Origin: Caldilineaceae bacterium | GTDB taxonomy: Bacteria > Chloroflexota > Anaerolineae > Caldilineales > Caldilineaceae | Direction: 5' to 3' | DNA length: 7,167 bases | Assembly: GCA_028819675.1 (NCBI GenBank) | Contig: JAPPKT010000207.1 | Location: 1-7,167, forward strand | Shown here: piece by piece, positions 1-5,323 of the stretch | How positions within the stretch are numbered: position 1 is the stretch's first letter | How the letters are laid out: every line of letters begins with the position of its first letter | Position numbers and translations under genes: made by a program | Notes under the pieces: generated by a model | Told to the model about the DNA's origin: nothing | The model's input: the letters and a program-made list of their open reading frames with translations, nothing else | Database searches by the model: none

Positions 1-132
1 GTCAGGGCATCCTTTACAGTGAGATCTTATCCCAGAGAATTCCGGTTGGTCAATGGGTTTCCTGTGCAGAATTCGTCCTGGAATGGGTGCGTTTCGTTGG
101 GCGATCGCTGATCAGTTACTCTGGTGCGCGGC

Positions 133-165
133 CCGATTTCAGGCCGGAAATTCCCCCGAAATCGG
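133..165. repeat. Inverted repeat CCGATTTC-N17-GAAATCGG
   Basis: Arms 133-140 and 158-165 are perfect 8-bp reverse complements. The spacer contains a second palindrome, GGAAATTCC (146-154). Nested symmetry of this kind fits a dimeric repressor operator or an RNA hairpin. It lies about 470 bp before the first gene, so a direct role in this operon is uncertain. Confidence 0.5.
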
Positions 166-303
166 TGCGAAATATGTTCTGGGCAATATACGTACGATCC
201 GTCTACGTAATGCAGGCTACGCTGTGTGCGGTGCGCAGCGACCTGATACGCCTCATAAGACCTGAAAGCAGTACGGTGCTCAAGGCAGTTCATTTTGGCT
301 GCT

Positions 304-377
304 GGCCCGGCCGCCGCTGACTGCGAGGTCCCCCTGAGCCCAGGGGGGAAAGCCTCGCCGCAGGCGGCTGCCTGGCC
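304..377. repeat. Composite GC-rich stem-loop
   Basis: Three collinear helices can stack. GGCC at 304-307 pairs with 374-377. GCCGCC at 310-315 pairs with GGCGGC at 363-368. GCGAGG at 323-328 pairs with CCTCGC at 353-358. These enclose a perfect 7-bp stem, CCCCCTG at 330-336 with CAGGGGG at 341-347, closed by a 4-nt loop. There is no T-tract after it on the + strand, so it is a poor intrinsic terminator. It could be a structured leader or noncoding RNA, or part of a dispersed repeat. The family is unknown and GC-richness makes some pairing expected by chance. Confidence 0.4.
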
Positions 378-514
378 CCAACTCCTGGGTCCACGTAACG
401 CGGTGCATCAGCACCTGCATCTTCCATCCGCGACCCGCTGAAATCAGAGCAGTTATGCGGCGGCGTGTGACTGCGGTTGCGCCGCGGAAGCATCCTCCCC
501 ATTTCCTCTGCTTC

Positions 515-536
515 ATCTCCAGAATATCTCCAGATT
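515..536 (+). promoter_or_regulatory. Tandem 11-bp direct repeat, putative OmpR/PhoB-type operator
   Basis: Two adjacent 11-nt units, ATCTCCAGAAT (515-525) and ATCTCCAGATT (526-536), differ at one base. OmpR/PhoB-family regulators bind head-to-tail to direct repeats of about 11 bp, as in the pho box, which replaces the -35 element. A regulator of this family is encoded at 4622-5323 in the same cluster. The repeat lies about 100 nt before the ATPase start, next to weak -10-like hexamers. Its role as the regulator's binding site is an inference. Confidence 0.5.
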
Positions 537-543
537 TCAACTG

Positions 544-554
544 TACACTGTAAA
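544..554 (+). promoter_or_regulatory. Weak -10-like element(s) for the operon
   Basis: TACACT (544-549) and TGTAAA (549-554) each match four of six bases of the TATAAT consensus. They lie 7 and 12 nt after the end of the tandem repeat at 515-536. No good -35 hexamer is found at 16-18 nt, as expected for an activator-dependent promoter. Transcription would then start near 555-562, placing the inverted repeat at 568-606 in the 5' leader. Weak evidence. Confidence 0.22.
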
Positions 555-567
555 GAGTCAGGACGCC

Positions 568-606
568 GGCTGCACATCAGCCGGTCGACCTGCCGGATGT
601 GCAGCC
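568..606. promoter_or_regulatory. 11-bp perfect inverted repeat before the ATPase gene
   Basis: GGCTGCACATC (568-578) and GATGTGCAGCC (596-606) are exact reverse complements separated by 17 nt. The spacer holds a further palindrome, GGTCGACC (583-590). The element ends 16 nt before the Shine-Dalgarno sequence and 29 nt before the ATG. It could be a repressor operator just downstream of the promoter, or an RNA stem-loop controlling translation or message stability. No T-tract follows, so it is not a simple terminator. Confidence 0.55.
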
Positions 607-635
607 AGCTGTGTACGCGTTCAGGAGATGAAGAT

Positions 636-1439
636 ATGGCCGATTCTTCAACGTTGATCGACATGCAAGACATATCGAAGATCTATCAGATGGGGGAGAC
701 GAAGGTCCATGCTCTGAACGGCGTTTCGCTCTCAATCGAAGAGGGGGAGTACGTGGCGATCGTCGGTACAAGCGGTTCGGGCAAGAGTACGCTGATGAAC
801 ATCATCGGTCTCCTGGACAGCCCCACTGAGGGTGTCTTTGCGGTTCGCGGCCAGCGGGCAAGCGGCCTGACCGGCAGACAGATGGCCGATCTGCGCAACA
901 GGGAGATCGGATTCGTATTCCAGCAGTTCAACCTGCTGGCGCGTACACCCGCCTGGCGGCAGGTAGAGCTACCGCTTTTCTACGCAAATGTCGGGCGCAG
1001 CGCCTCTCGCCAGCGGGCGCTGGAGGCGCTGGCGCAGGTGGACCTGGCCGAACGCGCAGACCACAAGCCGGACGAGCTTTCCGGCGGCCAGCAGCAGAGG
1101 GTGGCCATCGCGCGTGCGCTCGTCAACCGGCCCAGCCTGCTGCTGGCGGATGAGCCGACCGGAGCGCTCGACACGCGAACCGGGGAAGAGGTGATGGCGC
1201 TCTTTGAGAAGCTGCACGAGGAAGGATTGACGCTTGTCATCATTACGCACGACCAGGAGGTCGCTGAACGGGCCCGTCGCGTGATTACAATGCGAGACGG
1301 GGTTATCGTTTCCGATTCAGACAGGGCGGCTGCCGCTGCAAAGGGTGTTCGCAACGGGCTGAGCGAGGCACCGCTCTCACCGCTGGCGTGGCCTGCCACG
1401 ATAGAGCCAGTCGAGGAAAGGATTTATGAAGCTGTTTAG
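636..1439 (+). CDS. ABC transporter ATP-binding protein, MacB/LolD-type
   Basis: Cytoplasmic ATPase of 267 residues that powers the permease encoded next to it. All nucleotide-binding motifs are visible: Walker A GTSGSGKST (44-52), Q-loop FQQFNLL (Q96), signature LSGGQQQR (148-155), Walker B LLLADEP (168-174, catalytic E173), D-loop GALD (176-179) and H-loop His205. The intact signature and the LADEPTGALD wording place it in the MacB/LolD/FtsE group. ATG 636 was chosen because AGGAG (623-627) sits 8 nt upstream and homology begins at once. The frame is open back to TTG 477, but that extension has no family character. The segment after the Q-loop reads AWRQVELPL where relatives usually have ALENVELPL. 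About 40 residues follow the conserved core, and the last 14 nt overlap the permease gene, which suggests translational coupling. The family call is secure; the substrate is unknown. Confidence 0.95.
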   Translation: MADSSTLIDMQDISKIYQMGETKVHALNGVSLSIEEGEYVAIVGTSGSGKSTLMNIIGLLDSPTEGVFAVRGQRASGLTGRQMADLRNREIGFVFQQFNLLARTPAWRQVELPLFYANVGRSASRQRALEALAQVDLAERADHKPDELSGGQQQRVAIARALVNRPSLLLADEPTGALDTRTGEEVMALFEKLHEEGLTLVIITHDQEVAERARRVITMRDGVIVSDSDRAAAAAKGVRNGLSEAPLSPLAWPATIEPVEERIYEAV

Positions 1440-2658
1440 ATATTTTCCGGTTGCAGTCGATAGCATCGCCGCCAACAAGATGCGGGCCAGTCTGACGATG
1501 CTGGGAGTCATTATCGGCGTGGCCGCCGTGCTTACAGCTCTGGGTATCGGACGCGGCGCGTCGGAGAATATCCTGGGGGAAGTTGCCAGCCAGGGTACGA
1601 CACGCCTGACGATCAACCCCGAATCGGCGAACGATGGAGATGGCAGTCCTGTACAGCCGCTGACCATGGGGGATGTGACCGCGCTTGCCAATCTTGCCTT
1701 TCACCCTGATGTAAGACAGGTCGTGCCGCAATATGGAAAGAACACCCGACTGGTCGCCGGCAACGAAAACACGGAAGTCCGCGTGACAGGAACGACTGCC
1801 GCCTATGCCGATGTCCACCGCTTGGAGGTGGCCGAGGGCCGCTTCCTGTCGGAAGACGAGATCACGCAGATGAGCAGTGTAATCGTCATAGGGACAACTG
1901 TGGCGAAGGATCTTTTCGGGCGCACACAGGTAGTAGGAGAGAGCGTGCGCATCGAGGGCGAACCGTACACTGTCGTGGGCGTACTGGCAGAAAGCGGCAA
2001 CGCAGGTTTTGGCAGCAGTGATGAAAGTGGGTTCATCCCGATCGGCGCGGCACACGGACGGGTCTTCAACGTCTCCCGCTATCGGGGCGAATATGTAGTT
2101 ACTTCGATTTCCGCCGATGCAGCGAGTGAGGAACGAGTCGAAGCGGCCGAGCGGCAGATCGAACAGACTTTGCGTCTGCGCCACGGTCTTGGCGCGGACG
2201 ACGACAGCGACTTCAGCATCAGCACGCAGGCCAGCCTGCTGGACACGCTCAACAGCATCACCAGTACACTTACGCTGATGCTGAGCAGTATCGCCGCCAT
2301 CAGCCTGCTGGTGGGCGGTATCGGCATCATGAACATCATGCTTGTATCGGTAACGGAACGCACCAAGGAGATCGGCCTGCGCAAGGCACTGGGCGCGCAC
2401 ACCAGCGACGTGCTGCTGCAGTTTCTGGTGGAGTCGCTGGTGCTGACGTTACTGGGAGGACTGATTGGAATCACCATCAGCTACGGCGCGGCCCTGCTGG
2501 TGCCGAGAGTCCCCAACTTCCCTGTCAACATTCTGATTGGGACCGACGCACTGATGATGGCTTTGGGTGTAAGTGCCGGTTGCGGGGTGATCTTCGGGCT
2601 GTATCCGGCGGTGCGGGCGATCCGGTTGGACCCGATCGAGGCGTTGCGATATGAGTGA
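1426..2658 (+). CDS. ABC transporter permease, MacB/FtsX family
   Basis: Integral membrane permease of 410 residues, the partner of the preceding ATPase. It has the MacB/FtsX layout: TM1 at about 22-42, a large extracytoplasmic domain at about 43-280 (MacB periplasmic core type), then TM2 (283-305), TM3 (332-358) and TM4 (373-395). The cytoplasmic loop after TM2 carries the family signature SVTERTKEIGLRKALGA (308-324), which couples to the ATPase, and the protein ends in the classic DPIEALRYE. In E. coli MacB the ATPase is fused to the N-terminus; here the two are separate genes, as in B. subtilis YknY/YknZ. The ATG lies within the ATPase gene and is preceded by AGGAAAGG. The family is known to export macrolides, peptides or lipoproteins, or to act in envelope stress. 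Which applies here cannot be told. Confidence 0.95.
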   Translation: MKLFRYFPVAVDSIAANKMRASLTMLGVIIGVAAVLTALGIGRGASENILGEVASQGTTRLTINPESANDGDGSPVQPLTMGDVTALANLAFHPDVRQVVPQYGKNTRLVAGNENTEVRVTGTTAAYADVHRLEVAEGRFLSEDEITQMSSVIVIGTTVAKDLFGRTQVVGESVRIEGEPYTVVGVLAESGNAGFGSSDESGFIPIGAAHGRVFNVSRYRGEYVVTSISADAASEERVEAAERQIEQTLRLRHGLGADDDSDFSISTQASLLDTLNSITSTLTLMLSSIAAISLLVGGIGIMNIMLVSVTERTKEIGLRKALGAHTSDVLLQFLVESLVLTLLGGLIGITISYGAALLVPRVPNFPVNILIGTDALMMALGVSAGCGVIFGLYPAVRAIRLDPIEALRYE

Positions 2659-2679
2659 TGGCTGTGTCGGGGGAGAAGG

Positions 2680-2697
2680 TCAGGGGACGCCTCCTGA
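2680..2697 (+). repeat. Small intercistronic hairpin after the permease gene
   Basis: TCAGGGG (2680-2686) can pair with CTCCTGA (2691-2697) around a 4-nt loop; six pairs are Watson-Crick and one is G-T. It starts 21 nt after the permease stop. No T-run follows, so transcription probably continues into the adaptor gene. It may protect or process the message. The remainder of the 144-nt gap to 2803 shows nothing recognisable. Confidence 0.35.
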
Positions 2698-2802
2698 GAT
2701 TGCAGAATGGAAACAGGGTCGCATCTCTGGCGGCCATGCACCGGGTTCAGAGTGTTTCGAAAAGAATGGCAGACGACCACATCAATTAGATGGAGCATTA
2801 AT

Positions 2803-4452
2803 ATGAACAGGAAAAGCATCTCTCTCTTATTGAGCGCCATAGTGGTTGGCATTGTACTCGGCGCCGGCTACGCACTTTTCTTCGGCCCGGTTGCGCCAAA
2901 TCAGGCGGCGGCCAGGACAGAGTCGGCAGCCGGGATAGAGTTGGCGGCGCGGACGCAGCCGGCAGCCAGCCTCGAAACCACGCTCATCCGCCCGGCGGAT
3001 ACGGCCGTAGACAAGGTCACAGCGGCCGGCAATATCGAGCTTGTGGATACAGAGAAGGTGGTAGCTCAGCTCAATGGTTACGTAGAAGAGGTATTGGTCG
3101 AAGTTGGCGACGTGGTCAGCAGCGGCGATCTGCTGGTGGCGCTGGAGCGGGGCGAACTGCGTCGCGCGGTGGACCAGGCGCGCATCAATCTGACATCGGC
3201 CGAACTGCAGCTTGAAAACCTGCTGGCCTCCGCCGCCGCGGCCGAGATCGCCGCGGCGGAAGCGGACCTGAAGTCGGCCCAGGAAAATCTGGCCGAAGTG
3301 CAGGACGGCGCCAGCGAAGGGGCGCTGGCTGCCGCGCGAAGCAGCGCCTCCTCTGCCTGGGCCAGATACAACGACCTGTTGGATGGGGCCGGCGAGAATG
3401 AACGGATCCAACTGGCGGCAGCGGTGGAAAACGCGCACGTAGCCGTGCAGGAGGCCCAGACCGAATATGACAAGATCGCCTGGCGCGAGGATGTGGGTAT
3501 GACGCGGCAGTCGGCGCAACTGCAGCAGGCGACGATCTCCTACGAGTCGGCGCTGGCGGCCTATGAGGAGGCGGTTGCACCGGCCTCGCAGGCGGATTTG
3601 CAGTCGGCGCTAAGCCAGGCCCAGACGGCACAGCAGCAGCTGGATGATCTGTTGGCCGGACCGACGGCCGTGAACATTGCGGCAGCTGAAGCGCAGGTCG
3701 CCGCGGCCCAGTCCAGACTGGACACGCTGGTGCGCGGCGCGGATGAAACGGATATCGAACTGGCGCGGTTGTCGATCGAGCAGGCGCAACTGACCCTGCT
3801 GGAGGCAAAGCTGGATCTGATCAGAGTGGAGCTGGTCGCTCCGGCTGCGGGGACCGTCCTGCGGGTCAATGTAGATGAAAGCGACCGCATTTCGGCGGGA
3901 ACCGTCGCCATCACGATCGCAGACCTGAGCCAGTTGCAGTTGACGATCGACGTTGCGGAGGTCGATATTCCCAAGATCAGCGTCGGCCAGCTGGCGGACA
4001 TCACGCTCGATGCCTTCCCCGAAAGCGTGTTTGCCGGGATGATCAGCGCCATCGAGCCGTCGAGCAGCGCCCAGGAGGGGGTGATCAGTTACCCGGTGAC
4101 GGTGCGGCTGATCGATGAAGCCCTGACGGGGGTGCGGCCGGGCATGACGGCTGTTGCCACCCTGCGCAGCGAAACGGCGGACGCCCGCTGGCTGGTGCCA
4201 ACAGCTGCTATTCGGGAAAACAACGGAGAGACGGTCGTGATAAAGAGAAAAGGCGAAGAGGTGCTCCCGGTCGTTGTGGTGGTGGAAGGCGTTCAGGGCG
4301 AATGGACCGTTGTTCGTTCAACACATTTGCAGAACGGCGATGAAGTGATCGGAGCCACAACATTCATCAAGCAGGAAGACGAAGACGGTTGGGTTCCCTT
4401 TTCCGGACGGCCTCCCGCCTTACGGGGTGCTCGCGGCGGCGGCACTCCCTGA
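2803..4452 (+). CDS. HlyD/MacA-like adaptor (membrane fusion) protein with extended coiled coil
   Basis: Adaptor of 549 residues, anchored in the membrane and projecting outward to work with the permease. An uncleaved signal-anchor helix (about 7-28) carries no lipobox cysteine. The first lipoyl half-motif follows (about 84-118, with LNGYVEEVLVEVGDVVSSGD), then an Ala/Gln/Glu-rich coiled-coil hairpin (about 119-341). The second lipoyl half is at about 342-375 (VAPAAGTVLRV), a beta-barrel at about 376-455 ends in GVRPGMTAVATL, a membrane-proximal domain spans about 460-525, and the tail is Gly/Arg-rich. E. coli MacA has about 370 residues, so the hairpin is much longer than usual, and it contains an internal repeat with a recurring LxxLxxG-type turn. 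ATG 2803 was chosen because GGAG (2792-2795) precedes it by 7 nt and the signal anchor begins directly; the open frame upstream to 2707 looks noncoding. No TolC-like partner is encoded here. Confidence 0.93.
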   Translation: MNRKSISLLLSAIVVGIVLGAGYALFFGPVAPNQAAARTESAAGIELAARTQPAASLETTLIRPADTAVDKVTAAGNIELVDTEKVVAQLNGYVEEVLVEVGDVVSSGDLLVALERGELRRAVDQARINLTSAELQLENLLASAAAAEIAAAEADLKSAQENLAEVQDGASEGALAAARSSASSAWARYNDLLDGAGENERIQLAAAVENAHVAVQEAQTEYDKIAWREDVGMTRQSAQLQQATISYESALAAYEEAVAPASQADLQSALSQAQTAQQQLDDLLAGPTAVNIAAAEAQVAAAQSRLDTLVRGADETDIELARLSIEQAQLTLLEAKLDLIRVELVAPAAGTVLRVNVDESDRISAGTVAITIADLSQLQLTIDVAEVDIPKISVGQLADITLDAFPESVFAGMISAIEPSSSAQEGVISYPVTVRLIDEALTGVRPGMTAVATLRSETADARWLVPTAAIRENNGETVVIKRKGEEVLPVVVVVEGVQGEWTVVRSTHLQNGDEVIGATTFIKQEDEDGWVPFSGRPPALRGARGGGTP

Positions 4453-4643
4453 TGGGAAAGCGAGCCTCAGCCCGGACGTTGTACAGGCTGCAGAAGGAGA
4501 TCGTGCTGGATATTCCAGGGCTTAGCTCCTGGAATATCGGGGCCGTACAGAGGCGAAGGAACGCGGCCCCATACCTGTGGGGCAACTTGCCCATGCAGGA
4601 GGAACCAGTTATAACGGGCCTATGCCGGAAGAGCGCATACTGA
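4452..4643 (+). CDS. Possible small ORF bridging adaptor and regulator genes (doubtful)
   Basis: A 63-codon frame starts at the ATG within TGATG, sharing one base with the adaptor stop codon, and ends 22 nt inside the response regulator gene. An internal GTG at 4503 has AAGGAG a few bases upstream and would give 46 residues. The product would be basic with no signal peptide, membrane helix or known motif, and the frame runs through the inverted repeat at 4509-4538. It may be a chance frame, or a short translated leader coupling translation to the regulator. I recognise no family. Confidence 0.18.
   Translation: MGKRASARTLYRLQKEIVLDIPGLSSWNIGAVQRRRNAAPYLWGNLPMQEEPVITGLCRKSAY
4509..4538. promoter_or_regulatory. 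11-bp perfect inverted repeat between adaptor and regulator genes
   Basis: GATATTCCAGG (4509-4519) and CCTGGAATATC (4528-4538) are exact reverse complements separated by 8 nt. As RNA this is a strong stem-loop; as DNA it is a palindromic operator candidate. GC-rich sequence rather than a T-tract follows, so it is not a standard intrinsic terminator. Each arm contains ATATTCCAG, close to the ATATCTCCAG within the tandem repeat at 515-536, which hints at one regulator binding both places. It may separate expression of the pump genes from the two-component genes. Confidence 0.55.
4597..4603 (+). promoter_or_regulatory. Strong Shine-Dalgarno AGGAGGA at unusual distance
   Basis: AGGAGGA is the best ribosome binding site in the gap before the response regulator, but 18 nt separate it from ATG 4622, against the usual 5-10. 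No ATG, GTG or TTG of the regulator frame lies at the usual spacing. The next in-frame start upstream is GTG 4577, before the site itself. The short palindrome GTTATAAC (4608-4615) lies in between. The site may still serve ATG 4622 inefficiently. Confidence 0.4.
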
Positions 4644-5323
4644 TTGTTGACGACGACCGCGAGATCGTACGTCTGCTGCGGAGCTATCTGGAGCGGGAGC
4701 GGTACGCGGTGTCCGTCGCCTATGACGGCGAGAGCGCGCTGCATGCGTTGCGGCGGGAGCTGCCGCAGTTGATGCTGCTGGATCTGATGCTGCCGGACAA
4801 GGACGGCTGGGAGGTCACACGTACGGTCCGCGGCGACGAGAAGTTGGCGAACATGCTGATCATCATGCTGACGGCGCGGGTCGAAGATGCGGACAAGATC
4901 ATCGGTTTGGAGCTGGGTGCGGACGATTATGTCACGAAGCCGTTCAATCCGCGCGAGGTTGTAGCGCGGGTGCGGGCGCTGCTGCGGCGCAGCCAGCGGG
5001 GCCCGGTGCGAGCGACGAAGTTGGTTGTTGGGGATCTGCAGATGGACGTTGAGCGCCGCGACGTGCAGGTGCGGGACACGGCGGTGGAACTGACGCCTAC
5101 GGAGTTCAGTCTGCTGCAGACGCTGATGGAAAGCCCCGGCTATGTCTTCACACGCACGGAGTTGATGGATAGGGCACTGGGGTACGACTACAGCGGCGCC
5201 GATCGGATGCTGGATAGCCACATCAGGAACCTGCGCCGCAAGATCGAGGCAGATCCGCGCAAGCCGCAGCTTGTGCAGACGGTCTACGGCGTTGGCTACC
5301 GGCTGGCTGGAGAGCGGGAATGA
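4622..5323 (+). CDS. OmpR/PhoB-family response regulator
   Basis: Cytoplasmic transcription factor of 233 residues, phosphorylated by the kinase encoded next. The receiver domain (about 4-120) has the acidic cluster D10-D12, phosphoacceptor D54 (in LLDLMLPD), switch residue T84 and conserved K106 (TKPF). A linker at about 121-132 leads to a winged-helix DNA-binding domain (about 133-229) with LTPTEFSLLQTL, recognition helix around DSHIRNLRRKI (198-208) and terminal VYGVGYRL. All catalytic positions are intact. ATG 4622 was chosen because the conserved ILIVDDD begins five residues later, as is usual; GTG 4577 would add 15 residues without family character. The stop overlaps the kinase start by ATGA. 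Family members bind tandem 11-bp direct repeats, and one lies at 515-536. The target is likely, but not proven, to be the exporter genes. Confidence 0.95.
   Translation: MPEERILIVDDDREIVRLLRSYLERERYAVSVAYDGESALHALRRELPQLMLLDLMLPDKDGWEVTRTVRGDEKLANMLIIMLTARVEDADKIIGLELGADDYVTKPFNPREVVARVRALLRRSQRGPVRATKLVVGDLQMDVERRDVQVRDTAVELTPTEFSLLQTLMESPGYVFTRTELMDRALGYDYSGADRMLDSHIRNLRRKIEADPRKPQLVQTVYGVGYRLAGERE

Larger units (their letters stand above)
1..514. other. Upstream noncoding region, no supported gene
   Basis: I see no convincing gene here. Open frames exist on both strands, but their translations are rich in Arg, Cys and His, show no family motif and no well-placed ribosome binding site. The stretch has many short inverted repeats (133-165, 304-377, 402-415, 427-488), and base composition shifts from mixed in 1-290 to very GC-rich after 300. 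It most likely holds the regulatory region of the downstream operon and perhaps the end of an unrelated upstream transcription unit. A structured RNA is possible but matches no family I recognise. Confidence 0.6.

Noticed and set aside
101..108. GCGATCGC, identical to the cyanobacterial HIP1 palindrome, also present near 6595.
   Set aside because: Only two copies in 7 kb, one inside a codon-constrained stretch of the kinase; not the enrichment seen in cyanobacteria.
477..635. N-terminal extension of the ATPase from TTG 477 (53 extra residues).
   Set aside because: The translation has no family similarity and runs through the direct and inverted repeats, while ATG 636 has a well-spaced Shine-Dalgarno.
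1303..2400. Long open frame (365 codons) on the - strand opposite the ATPase end and permease.
   Set aside because: It is antisense to a clearly conserved permease; its translation is rich in His, Arg, Cys and Gln with no known motif, typical of a shadow frame in GC-rich DNA.
2707..2802. N-terminal extension of the adaptor from 2707 (32 extra residues).
   Set aside because: It would put a charged, aromatic-rich stretch before the signal anchor; ATG 2803 has GGAG 7 nt upstream and starts directly at the anchor.
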